DNA of 64,000 bases, from positions 22,382,428 through 22,446,427 of the forward strand of contig NW_027328742.1 in the NCBI RefSeq assembly GCF_048564905.1. Direction: 5' to 3'. The notes below the pieces were generated by a model. The model did not search any database and was not told the DNA's origin. It saw only the letters and a list, made by a program, of their open reading frames with translations. Every line of letters starts with the position of its first letter. The first letter of the stretch is position 1. The position numbers and the translations under genes were made by a program. Below are positions 25,638 to 36,786 of this stretch, in pieces. This stretch comes from Vicugna pacos (taxonomy: Eukaryota; Chordata; Mammalia; Artiodactyla; Camelidae).

Positions 25638-28024
25638 GTGAGTGTGTGTCCTCTTTCAAGTGGAGGAATTACTGTCGTTTTCCTGGAACTTACCACTAGT
25701 CCATCTGATTTTTCTGTGCTAGGATTCAGTACGGCCTGCTAATAACTCTGCAGTCAGATCTAGAAACCCTGATGAAGAGGATTATTTATTTTCTTTCTTT
25801 ATATGATAGTATTTTACTTTCAAATTACTTAGTTTTCAGTTCTTGGAGAAATTTTTTCGGGGGTTGGAGAAACAACTTTGCTCTTACCATCTTTGTGACC
25901 TTTTGCTATATGCGTCTAACCTGTCTTCTGTCACTTGTGAGGCGGTTCCATTTGTGACCCTGTCCTGGTTGTTCATAGTATAAAACATAAAATCTGTAAA
26001 AGTACAGTCCCTTTTACTCCGAAGACATTCCACAAATACTCCTTTAATCTGGGTGTGGTTTTAAGAAGACACAATCATTAGAATATATACTTGCAGGTTG
26101 CCTGTGCAAAATCCCCAAATTAATAGTCGAGCTCAACATCTAAAATCTTTCTAATGTACCATGGATTTGTATGGATAAGTGAATTAGTTTGCTAAGAACT
26201 CAATCCTCCCAAGCTGATGCTCTGCCAGATGGTGGGGCCGAGGAACGAGGGCGTGTCCTGCCCTTCCTGAGCTGATAGTTTCATGGCAAAGACCTTCACC
26301 AGGTGAAGAAATTGAAGTTTCTTCTACGAACAGTGGGTCTAAAAAGAGTCCAAAAAGCGTGGGAGTGACACAATCCCATTTGTCTCAAGTAGGGGAGAGT
26401 GGCTGTGGGGCCACTTGGGAGAGTCATGAGTCCAGGTGGGCAGTGTTGTTGGCTTCCACTTGAGCGGTGGGACGGTCAGTGGGTAAAAGCGAACATATTG
26501 AAGGCATGTTTAGATGGTAAAGAGGAAAGGGTCAATGCTTTCTGTGAAGGTAGGATGGAGTAAGGCCCAGGTTTCTGGGTGGATTAATGAGTTAAATAAT
26601 GGTCCTGCTGTGTTCTGAGGAGGGAAAGCTGCAGAGGGAGTTCTGGGGGAAAACTGATGAGTTCAGCTGTTGGTAAAGTGAAAGGCTCCTAGATGTGTGG
26701 TCTGGGAGCTCTGGTAAGAGCCAATAGTGAGTAGGGGGTGGGGAGAGAGACTTTCAAATCATTTTGTCTTGTGAATATACATATAAGAATGAGTAATGAC
26801 ACAACCCCTCTATATTCTGGATTTAAAACCCAGTAACATTTTGCTATATTGACTGCAGGGGTTCTTAATTTTTTAATAGAAATAAAATAAATAGAAACAA
26901 AATAGTGGAATTAATGAATATCTTAGAGTTGATGTGTGTCCTTGTATGTATTTTCATACCTCATCTGTTTATAAACATAATCTACAAAAAGTTAACTTGC
27001 TTAGCATTAGAGTTAAACAGAGGGACGTGACACACTCTGTTGGTGGTTCAAGGTGATTTCTTGGGCAAATTATGTAGCCTCTCTGTGCCTTAGTTGCATC
27101 TTCTGTGACTGCCCCCGTGCCCCTCATCACAGCTGATTTCCTAGACTAGATGTTGGGAGGGAGGCTGCTGAAGGGAGTAAGAGGTGGCAACTGCTAGGGT
27201 CACTGAAGAGAGAGACAAAAACAGATTAAAGCCGAGAAACTGAGTGCTAATACCCTCAAAGGAGTAAGAATCCCTCAGTTTTTTGAGCCGCTTAGCGTAA
27301 GGGAAAGAAAACCGTGTGGATCCAAAGCTCTTGAGCATATGAGTATTGTGGGTGGGAGGGTGTCATCAGAAAAGGGTTGAGAAAAGGCCTTTTGGTTTCC
27401 CTTAAAGTTTCCAGTAAGGATGAGGCGCAGAAGCAAAAACAACCCGCTTTACTGTAGAAGGTGCTGTTTTGTGAGAAACTGACCAAAGGTTGGAAACAAT
27501 TCATCAGTGTTGCTGGCAAATGAAGAGACTTCTGTATTGGGTGGGGCAATTGCTGTGACTTCCAGGTGACCTGCTGGCTGGGGGCTGTGAGGCGGGCAGT
27601 AGGTTTGCAGTGTGACCTGGGCATAATCCCTGGCTCTGAGGCTGCTGGTCTGACTAGCAGAGCTGGGCAGACACCGTCCTAATGGGGCTGCTCGGGATGA
27701 GGCCTGGGACACCTGCCGTGCTGAGGGTGAGAGGAGAGCTCCCCTGAGGGTGTCCCTGTGAAGATTAGAAACGTCCTCCTGCAGTGGAGGAAAAGCCTCT
27801 GAGCAGCGAGCTGGATGCACAGGCAAGACCAGCCTGAGCACGGAGATTTCGGGAAGCCGGAATTCATACAGGCCCGAACGGCCTTATTCCTGAGAAACTG
27901 GAGGGAAAATATGCTGCAAATGCAGGCTAAGTTCAGACACTGTGGTGTGTCATGAGTGATAGGAAAAGACTGTTCAGGCAGGTACGAGAGAACCCTGTGA
28001 GTGTCCCAGTTGCGCGTCACACAG

Positions 28025-28140
28025 GAGGGAGAAGCAGAGTTATATACTTTGCCACTTATTAGCTGTGTGACTTTGAGCAATATCACCCCACCTCTCTATA
28101 GATATATCTTCATCTGTAAAGTGACAGAGTGACAAGCTCG
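28025..28140 (-). repeat. MIR fragment
   Basis: TTAGCTGTGTGACTTTGAGC and CTTCATCTGTAAAGTGACAG. Confidence 0.75.
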
Positions 28141-28850
28141 TGTCATCAGAAGGCTTAGTTTAGCTCTGATCCTCTTTGTCCAGTCCTGTCAGTGCTGCCA
28201 TGCAAGGTTCTGCAACTGCTGCTCTTACCCTGAGAAGGGAGGGCATAGAGGGACATTGTAATTCCCGAGGGCAGGAAGGGGTTGCTTTAAAAGCAGACAT
28301 GTAGCCTCCTGCAGCTGCAGACCTGCAGGCAGTTTGGTTGATGGTCGTGGAGAGGACTTTGGAGGCCTTAGCATCGTATTAAGACTTCTTTTCCCTTGGG
28401 GACCGGGTTTGCCTTTGCAGATTAATGTTGAAGATTTGGGCTTCTGGCAAAGCTGTTTTCAGAGATGGTTATATATGTAACATGTCATATAAAATAAAAT
28501 GCTTTTATTTAATATGTGGGACTTTGCAGCTGTAGGGAACAGCTCTGTTGGCCTGGTCTGCACGGAGGACACTAGGGCTCAGCAGAGCGTGCGGGAGCGC
28601 AGGCGGCCTGCAGTGCTGCTGCGGGGGGTTCTCCCCAGCATGGTGCTCTTCTGAGTTCACTCTTTTATGAGTTTGGTTGCCAGAGGAGCAGACAGCAAAG
28701 TAATGAGTTCTGGTGGGATTGTATAATGACAGGAAGAAAGAGGGAGCCGTAGTTCTTCGGGACTACTACTCGCTTTTGGTTCCTGATCCAGTGTGTTCCA
28801 TTACAGAATTGATGAGTTGTGTCTATTCTGGGACTTGATTGAAATAAACG

Positions 28851-29310
28851 TGCAGCCTAAAGTTAAGTGTTATGTTTTAATTGTCGGGAGGGCTAGACCC
28901 AGGATGACTGCCTCTCAGATCACTCTGAGGGACTTCTACCAAGAGTAGGGGAGAAGCTAGGATTATATAGGAGCTTTACAACAAAGACCAGGTAGTTGGA
29001 ACAATAAAAGATTGTTTGTTATCTAAAGAAAGCCAGGTATCTCAAGTTCAAGAATTTAGTGCTTTTCAATATATGGGAGGACGCAAACATTTGGGCTCAC
29101 TGAATATATTCTTTAGACAAGCACCTAGCTATCTAGGGCCAGTAATCTGTCCTTTCTTATTCTGAGTCTGCTCAGAGGGCACCGTTGTGAGTGGCTGCAG
29201 GCCTGTTTTCACTGGGGGGTGGCGGCAGCTGCTGATGACTTGGTTTCAGCATTCTTTGTTTAGTGACATGGTTGCAGTATTTTCATTCACATTGTAGTAT
29301 TTTCGTTCAC
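28851..29310 (-). mobile_element. Probable LTR fossil, antisense
   Basis: Bases from GTTATGTTTTAATTGTCGGG to GACATGGTTGCAGTATTTTC look like an artiodactyl LTR in reverse, with CAGGTATCTCAAGTTCAAGA and GGAGGACGCAAACATTTGGG as inner landmarks. Exact ends and target duplication were not determined. A short duplicated GTATTTTC.TTCAC pair lies at the right edge (29278-29310). Confidence 0.45.
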
Positions 29311-29689
29311 AGAAAATTATAATATTACCCTGATTATGGATAATCTGGAACCTTGGAAAGGAACCGAGATGGAATTACTGCAGGTAACTTCTACTTTAAT
29401 AAGCCGTGTGCAAACATGAACACGGAGGAAGCATACAAAAGGATTCGGTGGTGAATGGGAAGGGTTTCTCCAAGTTACAGGAGAAGGCAAGGCAGAATTC
29501 CTCTTCTTTGTGGGAAGGGACGTGAGTCCAACTTTCCTTTCTGAAGTGTTTTCTAAGAACTGTTTATGGTAATTAAGGAACATAGACAAACGGTGGCACA
29601 CATTGCATTTAAGAGCTGGCCGGCTTCAAACTTGGGTATTGGACAGGTGGATTTCATAGGCAAGTGGTCAGGTGGATGGGACAGAGATG

Positions 29690-30130
29690 GAGCCCAGGCC
29701 TGGGGCATATTCACGTTGAAATCGCCATTACCTCACCATAGCGCCTTGGACTAGAATGTAACCACTCTTAACCTGTTGGTGTATCTGTGAAATGGGCATG
29801 ATAATATTCGTTTCTTCCTGGGATTGTTGTAAGTTCTAAAGGGTATTATAGCACACATGAAGCACTTAACACACTGGCACTTAGCAGTGTACACTTTGTG
29901 TGGCCACCACGCTTCGCGTGTGTCAGAGCCGTAAAGGCATTATTTGTCTGTTGAGGATGCACTGGTAGCCCTTTGGCTAGGTTGTGAATTCGGTGATTTC
30001 CTTTAATATTTGTAACTCTGTGTGCCATGGGCTGTTATTTTCATGGACAGATGAGGAATCTCAGGGTAAAAAAGACTATGTAATTTGCCCAAAGTCAGAC
30101 CATAATTTTGGGTGCAGGGGCCTCGGTTCA
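29690..30130. repeat. Two MIR fragments in opposite orientation
   Basis: An antisense copy (29690-29890: CTGTGAAATGGGCATGATAA, GGGATTGTTGTAAGTTCTAA) is followed by a sense copy (29990-30130: ATTTTCATGGACAGATGAGG, ATGTAATTTGCCCAAAGTCA). Confidence 0.65.
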
Positions 30131-31696
30131 GCATGGGCCCCTGGGACTTGTGCCCTCTCCGATCAGCACCAGAGCCAGATGTGGACTCGGCTGTTTCCCT
30201 GCCCAAAATATCCGGCAGGCCGCAAGACACAACTGGCCCCGTGCTGCTTGAGCAAAATCCCCGGAGGAGAGGCAGTTACAAAAGGGATATACATAAAAAC
30301 AGACGACAGCAAATTGTGATCAGCTCTGAGAAGGAAAGGAACACATCTCGCCGTGCAGAGCTGGGAGATTTCCCGTCGGGCTGCTCTGGGGGCGTTCATC
30401 TCAGCTAAACAAGCTCTGCTGCTGCACCAATGCAGGAAGGCAAGGCGCGTGTGGCCAGGTAGACTGGGCCTCGTTGGTCGTACTCATTCCCCATTAAGTG
30501 ACAGCTGTCACAGGCACTTAACTAATAAACAGATGTTGGCCATAATCATCACGCACTTTGCTTGGTAGTTTTATTGGCGCCAACTTTGAGAGGAGGTCAT
30601 TGAAGCTGGGGAGTTTGCTACATGCCCGTGATTACCATGGAAATATTCCCACTGGTCTTTCAACCTAGACTGGTGTGGCTGTCATGTCCCAGCCCTGTGA
30701 ATGGCATCGTGTAGCTTCTCCCAGTTGGCCCAAATGACTGACATCGATATTCTTAATTCATAGGAAATGGTATGTGACAATAAGAGAAAAAGGTAGTAAG
30801 AAATTGGAAAAGTAGAATATATCCAATTCTTTCCCAGCTGGGGGAGAGTACCCTGAGTGTCACTCACCCCACTCACTGCCTGTCACCTCCACCCTGAGGA
30901 CTCCATGTTCAGAAGCCACTCTGAGCCTTTGAAGAACATTTTGCCTCATGACACTTTTGACTAAGACCTGCGAACTCTCTGTCCCTGGTTAACTCTCTCT
31001 TCAAAGCCATTTAAATTTCTTGCAGGCTCCTCCGCTCAGATGTAAGAATAGCCTCTTTAAACTTCTTGATGCAGCTCCTAAATGAAGATCTTGCGAAGGA
31101 AACCTAGCCAAAACCTGGGAGGTATTCACATAGTGACTGTAACCTGAGCATTTTGTGACGTTCAGAATCAGAGGGGTGGGAGACTCAGGAAGGCCTTTTT
31201 AAGTTAGAAAGGGGAAAGAGAAAGGACTCAGGCTGTTTGAGACTGAAACATCTCGGTCCCAGCCAGCAAGGCACCAGGGTTCAAGATAGTGTGCGGGGAG
31301 TGCTGAGTTCTCACTAAGAAAGAATTGGTGGGATGGGAGGGAGGACTTTTAGGTACTTACCTGGGGAAGGAAAAAGTGGGCTGAACATTTCATGGTTGAA
31401 CAAGAGGATTGTGACAAGATGTGCTTGTATTGTGGAGAGAAGGGTTTTGTGGAGCCAGGCCTAAGGAGAACGCTCTCTGGCTGGGGAGTCAGCAGAACAA
31501 AAAAACACAGAGAACCGGGCAGACCCCAGGGCCCCTGATGGGGGAGAGGCTGCCCGCTAATTGGAGCCCTGGAGGCTGCTTCTGTCCCTTAGCTGGGGCC
31601 TCAGAGCTCCCTTCACAACCCAGTCCTGTTGATACAAGAGAAAATATGAGGGGCATGAGAAGGGCTGTGTCCCAGGCTTTGGTTGAGCCCCTGGGA

Positions 31697-32252
31697 TGTG
31701 CCCCACCAGATTTTGTTCCTTAACTTCATGCAGTAAAGAATTCAAGAGCTAGCCAGTGTTGAGTAAAGGTAGATTTATTCAGAGAGATACATTGATAGGC
31801 AAGAGAAATGTCACGAGTTGTGGGGGTTTGATGCTCAGATTAAAAGTAGGTACACACTCCACCGACAGAGTGTGGGCCTTCTCCGAAGAGGGAGAGAGAG
31901 TGGTGACCGCGAGGTGGCGCTGTGTTGCTTGTTTCTTGGGCTTGGTGGTTTCATATGCTAATAAGTAGAAGGACCAGCCTTAGGGCAAGGGGCTGGGATT
32001 CCCAGGGAGATGGCCATTTCCCACCTTTTGACTTTTTGTGGCTAGCTTTGGGACTGCCATGTTGCCTGGGGCGGTGTTATTCACCATGTTACTATTACAA
32101 TGGGTGTATAATGAAGCTCAAGATCTGCTAGAAGTTAAATCTCTTCATCCTGAGCCTCAAGGCCTATTGGGGTTTGAATCCTTCACCATTTTGATGTTAA
32201 TTGCTGTGGCCTTCCTTGAATGGCTGTGCTCTGCCACCTTCCATCCTGTCTC
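31697..32252 (-). mobile_element. ERV1-like LTR fossil, antisense, with possible leader remnant to its left
   Basis: On the minus strand it starts TGAGACAGGATGGAAGG and ends GGTGGGGCACA, with ATAAATCTACC in between as the polyadenylation region. Just past the CACA end the minus strand reads a GGGGCTCAACC stretch that resembles a worn proline-type primer-binding site. The fossil may therefore be a 5' LTR with some leader reaching towards about 31400. No coding region was recognised. Confidence 0.6.
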
Positions 32253-32436
32253 ACTCTGATGACACAGAGACAGCAAAGGCCGGGCCCAGTATGTGCTCCT
32301 GCATTTAACATCGGGAGGTGTAGTGTGGGCTGAGGATGACTGAGTGGTGAGAAGATGTTTCAGAATTTCCCACGTGAGACATGGGGACCTGCCAGCAGCC
32401 ACCGCAGATTTATCTCATGGGCATTATCGCTTGCGT

Positions 32437-32844
32437 TGTTATGGAAACAACAGGCCAGCCAAGAAACAAGCACCACTCAGAGGTGTGGAGCACTGAGATT
32501 TATTACGCCGGCGGGCTCAGAGGGGCTTCTGTTCCGAAGCTCTGAGCACCTCCAAGACTTGCACATTAGGTTTTATGTGGTTAATTACAAGTATGGAGGT
32601 ATTAGCCAATAACTCAAACAACAAAAAGCAAGGAATCAGTACACTGAAGGTTATCAATTTGGAACAGATCACATTACTGACACTTGTTGACCTTGGATTT
32701 ACGAGTTAGCTTGTTAGCTCCGTAAACTGACACTGAACTTCAGATTTACGAGTTAGCCCAGCAAAACTTAGATCAGTAAACCGACACTTATCACACTTAG
32801 ATTTGTGACTTAGATTGTTAGCCCAGCTGGGCTTTTCGTTCACA
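32437..32844 (-). mobile_element. Second LTR fossil (possibly ERV2-like), antisense
   Basis: GAGGTGTGGAGCACTGAGAT and TTATTACGCCGGCGGGCTCA are typical of an LTR polyadenylation/R region in reverse. The right half holds an internal degenerate tandem repeat (TTTACGAGTTAGC and GTAAACTGACACT) repeated about three times at 32693-32825. Family assignment is tentative. Confidence 0.5.
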
Positions 32845-32924
32845 GTGTCACTCATCTTTTCTATTTTTCTTTTTTTTTAAGTATTTAATTCAAATTTAAA
32901 ATCAGGTGTTTTTTGGAAAGAAAT

Positions 32925-33055
32925 TTCTCTTTTTCTTTTCTTTGGGGCTCTTTTGGGGGGGAGGTAATTAGGTGTATTTATCTGTTAGTGGAGGCCCTGG
33001 GACTTAAATCCAGGACCCCGTGCACGCTAAGCACACGCTCTACCACCCGCCCCAT
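32925..33055 (-). mobile_element. tRNA-Ala-derived SINE
   Basis: The copy includes the characteristic tail part (GGGGAGGTAATTAGGTGTAT, then a TTTAT-rich stretch) and the tRNA part with CGTGCACGCTAAGCACACGC and CTCTACCAC. It directly follows the antisense LTR that ends near 32845. Confidence 0.85.
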
Positions 33056-33394
33056 CATCTTTTTCTTTTTGCTTTAGCTGCCAAGAATCTTACAGCTGAA
33101 TTTCTAGTCGGCCTTTAACACTTGCCCTGACTTCATGGAATCCATTTTTATGAGTTTATCTCCCCCTGGTTTCATTTAAGTATTGAATCTCCATTTTCCC
33201 TTCACTCTCAGTTTTGCCTTTTTGTTGTTATGGTTGTTAAGCTGTGTTTTAAAAATTGTTCAATTTCTCTTTTAGCAGGAGGCTGAAAGTAAATAAATAT
33301 GTAAACAAACAGCACACTTAAATTCTTTTATACATTCTAAGCTGTTTAGTAGTTACTTAAAAACCGAATTCAATATTAAAGTGATAACATTTTT

Positions 33395-33540
33395 AAATTA
33401 TTTTTTAATTTTTCATAAAGACATAGCTGATTTAAAATATGTTTCAGGTGTACAATAGATGCCCCATTTATAGTTGCTGTAAAACATTGGGTGTATTCCC
33501 GGAGTTGTAAGATACATCCCTCTAGCGTATTTACATTACA
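33395..33540 (-). mobile_element. L1 3' UTR fragment, antisense
   Basis: The stretch TAAAGACATAGCTGATTTAA followed by ATGTTTCAGGTGTACAATAG is the reverse complement of the cetartiodactyl L1 3' UTR. Confidence 0.6.
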
Positions 33541-33829
33541 TGCTGCAGTTTGTATAAGAAAGTTGGGTAACGCAGAGTCTGGGACGTGGCTGTGTCTGAC
33601 CCAGGTTCATGCTCACCCTGCCTGTCTGAGCTCAGGCCTTCACTCCTTTCTGCAGGGGAGCGAGTGGAGGCAGCTCTCATCAGCGCTGGCACCACACTCT
33701 GAGTGGCAGTGACAGCAGTGACTGTGTGTGGACGTGAAAATTGTTGTTCCAAGAGTTTTACATGCTTTTCTGCATTTAATAATTAAAGCCCTCCTGTGAG
33801 GAAGTGTTTTAAGTTTTTAATGAATAATA

Positions 33830-34018
33830 CATTTTATTTTGATATTGATAGACTTCAAATCTCCGGAAAATTTACAGGAGTAGTACAATAAACTCTTAGA
33901 TACATTTCACCTTAAAGGGGACTATTTGCCCTTTTGTGATGGGCTGATTTTAGCATAAAGTTTCAAGGTTCATCCATATTGTAGCCGGAATCAGTACTTT
34001 ATTCTTTTTGTTTGATAA
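33830..34018 (-). mobile_element. Old L1M, antisense, left part (interrupted by a younger L1)
   Basis: TTTCAAGGTTCATCCATATTG followed by AGCCGGAATCAGTACTTTAT is the old L1 antisense pattern that would normally continue into ATCCATTCATTGATGGA. Here it stops at about 34018 and the continuation resumes at about 35505, after a younger L1. Confidence 0.7.
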
Positions 34019-35500
34019 TATCCTTTTCCTTTTTTTTTGTTTTTGGTCTATTTAAAAATATTTTCATTGAAATCTAGCCAGTTTATAATGTTGTGTCAAT
34101 TTCTTGTGTACATCACAACACTTCAGTTAAATAGGAAGATACCTGTATTCATTTTCATATTCTTTTTAAACATAAGTTAGTATAAGATATTAAATATATT
34201 CTCCTGTGCTATACAGTATAAACTTGCTGTTTATTGTATACATACTCTGCATCTGCAAATCTTGAACTCCCAATTTATTCCTTCCCACACCCTCTCCCCT
34301 CTGGTAACCATAGTTTGGTTTCTATGTCTCTGTGTCTGTTTCTGTTCTGTAGATAAGTTTATCTTTTTGTTTCTTTGTTTTTTGTTTTTGTTTTTGTTTT
34401 TAGATTCCACATGTAAGCGATCTCATATGGTATTTTTCTTTCTCTTTGTGGCTTATTTCACTTAGAATGACATTCTCCAGGTCCATTCATGTTGCTGCAA
34501 ATGGCATTAATTTATTATTATTTTATGGCTGAATAGTAGTCTATTGGACATATATACTACAACCTCTTTATCCAGTCATCTGTCAGTGGACATTTAGGTT
34601 GTTTCCATGTCTTGCTATTGTAAACAGTGCTGCTGTGAATATTGGGGTGAAAGTGTCTTTTTGAATTATGGTTCCTTATGGATATATGCCCAGGAGTGGG
34701 ATTGCTGGGTCATATGGGAGGTCAAGGTTGTCTATTGAGAAACCTCTATACATTTTTCCACAATGGCTCCACCAAACTGCATTCCCACCACAGTGTAGGA
34801 GGGTTCCCAATTCTCCGCAGCCTCTCCAGAATTTACTGTCTGTGAACTTCTGAATCATGGCTATTCTGACAGGTGAGAGGTGATACTTGATTGCAGTTTT
34901 GATTTGCATTTCTCTGATAATGATATTGAACATTTTTTCATGTGCCTATTGGCCATTTGCATGTCTTCATTGGAGAAATGTTTCTTTAGGTCTTCTGCCC
35001 ATTTTTGGATTGAATTGTTTGTTTTTCTTTTTTATCAAGTGTAAATGTTGTTTAAATATTCTGGGAATTAATCCCTTGTCACTGTCATTTATTGCAACTA
35101 TTTTCTCCCATTCCATAGGTTGTCTTTTTGTTTTACTTTTTGTTTCCCTTTCTGTGCAAAAGCTTGTAAGTTTAATTAGAACCCACTTGTATATTTTTGC
35201 TTGTATTTCTATTGCTTGAGTAGACTGCTCTAGGAAAACATTATTGAATTATATGTCAGATGTTTTGCCTGTGTCTTCTTCTAAGAGGTTTATAGTGTCT
35301 TGTCTACATGTTTAATTCTTTAAGCCATTTTGAATTCATTTTTTTGTATGTTGTGAGGGAGTAGTCTAACTTCATTGATTTATATACAGCTGTGCAGTTT
35401 TCCCTGCACCATTTGCTGAAGAGGCTGTCTTTACTCCATTGTATGTTCTCACCTCCTATGTCAAAGATGCAATTACCAAAAGTTTGTGGGACTATTCTTG
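34019..35500 (-). mobile_element. Younger L1, antisense, 5'-truncated, inserted into an old L1
   Basis: The 3' end (T-rich on the + strand) is at about 34019-34045, followed by the artiodactyl L1 3' UTR and the end of ORF2 read leftwards. The minus-strand frame at 34676-34933 ends LPYDPAIPLLGIYP, a hallmark of the L1 ORF2 C-terminal region. Only about 1.5 kb of the element is present. It is clearly less diverged than the flanking old L1 and splits it in two. Confidence 0.85.
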
Positions 35501-35623
35501 ATAATTTTGTTTATCCATTCATTGATGGATGGATATTGTTAGTAACTCTTGGCTACTCTAAATGATACTGCTATTAATATTGATGTGCAAGTTTTTGTGA
35601 GAATACGTTTTCATTCTGTTGGC

Positions 35624-35772
35624 TGTACAGTTGGCCCACCATATCTGTAGTTTCCACTTCATGGATCCAGATGGCTGATTGTAAAGAGACTCGAACATCC
35701 TTGGATTATGGTATCTAGGGTGGGGGGTTCCTGAAACCAACCCCCCGAGGACACTGAAGGATGACTCTACAT
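35624..35772. mobile_element. MER2-like Tc1/mariner (Tigger-group) DNA transposon, internally deleted
   Basis: The left end ACAGTTGGCCCACCATATCT and the right end (reverse complement GAGTCATCCTTCAGTGTCC) are diverged inverted repeats of the MER2 kind. The inner GAACATCCTTGGATTATGGT and GGGGGTTCCTGAAACCAACC match the MER2 terminal region. TA dinucleotides flank both ends, as expected for TA target duplication. Only about 150 bp remain, so the middle is lost. Confidence 0.65.
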
Positions 35773-36199
35773 GTAGGAGTGGACTTGCTCAGCCACATAA
35801 CTCTAACCTTTTGAGGAAACATCGGGCTTTTCCAAAGAAGCTGCACCATTGCCCCTTTCCAACGGCTGCATATTGAGGGTTCCCATTTCTCTGCCTCCTG
35901 ACTGACACTTGTTATTGTCCATGTTTTGATTATAACCATCCTAGTGAGTTTAAAATGAGATCTCATTTTGATTTTGATTTCGCTAGTGATGCTGAGCATC
36001 TTTTCAGATGCTTATTGGCCAATTGTGTATCTATTTAATTCCTTGGCAAATTTAAAAATTGGGTCGATTTTCTTTGTATTGTTCATTTGTAAGCATTTGT
36101 TTTATATCCTGGATACTAGTCTCTTATTAGATATATGCTTTGCAAGATTTTTCTCCTATTCTGCAGATTGTCATTTCACTTTACTTTTTTTAAACATTA

Positions 36200-36291
36200 A
36201 AACAATTTTTAGAGGGGAGTTAATAAGATTTATTCATTTTATTTTTCTTCCTAAGCACGCAGTCTATCACTTGAGCTACCCCCTTCCCCTT
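36200..36291 (-). mobile_element. tRNA-Ala-derived SINE, internally shortened
   Basis: The GGGGAGTTAATAAG tail region is joined to CTAAGCACGCAGTCTATCAC and GAGCTACCCC; the B-box end of the tRNA part is missing. It sits inside the old L1. Flanking TCATTTCACTTTAC (from 36172) and TCATTTCATTTTC (from 36292) look like a diverged target-site duplication. Confidence 0.7.
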
Positions 36292-36747
36292 TCATTTCAT
36301 TTTCTTAATGATGTCCTTTGTAACAAATGATTTTCATTTGATGAAGTCCATTTTATCTGTTTTGTTTTATCACTTGTGCTATTGGTATTGTATCTAGGAA
36401 GCCATAGCCTATCCTACGACCACAAAGATTTATACAATGTCTTCTTTTAGAAAGTTCATACATTTAGTGTTTACGTTTCTGTCTGTGATCCATTTTGAAT
36501 TAATATTAATTTGTTATATAAAATACGGGGGCCCAAATTCCAGATTCATTCTTTTGCCTTCAGATACCCAGGTGTCTCTGCGCCATTTGTTGAATAGACT
36601 ATACTTTCAATGGAGTGTTGTTGGCACATTTCTGGAAAACTGACTGTAAATGTAAGTTTCCCCCCTGGATTTTTTGTTATGTCTCATAGATTTCTGCATC
36701 CAAACTTATGATAGAAGCATAATGACTTGAGTGCTATAGATTTGCAG

Positions 36748-36786
36748 TGAGTCCTCCAACTTTGAGTGAGTCCTCCAACTTTGTCT
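36748..36786. repeat. Perfect 19-bp tandem duplication
   Basis: AGTGAGTCCTCCAACTTTG occurs twice head to tail inside the old antisense L1. It is identical in both copies although the host element is strongly diverged, so it arose recently. Confidence 0.9.

Noticed and set aside
34887-35219. 110-residue hydrophobic plus-strand frame that looks like a membrane protein
   Set aside because: It lies on the non-coding strand of an antisense L1 ORF2; A-rich coding sequence read backwards gives Phe/Leu-rich frames.
35968-36330. 120-residue Phe/Leu/Ile-rich plus-strand frame
   Set aside because: Antisense of the old L1 plus an inserted SINE.
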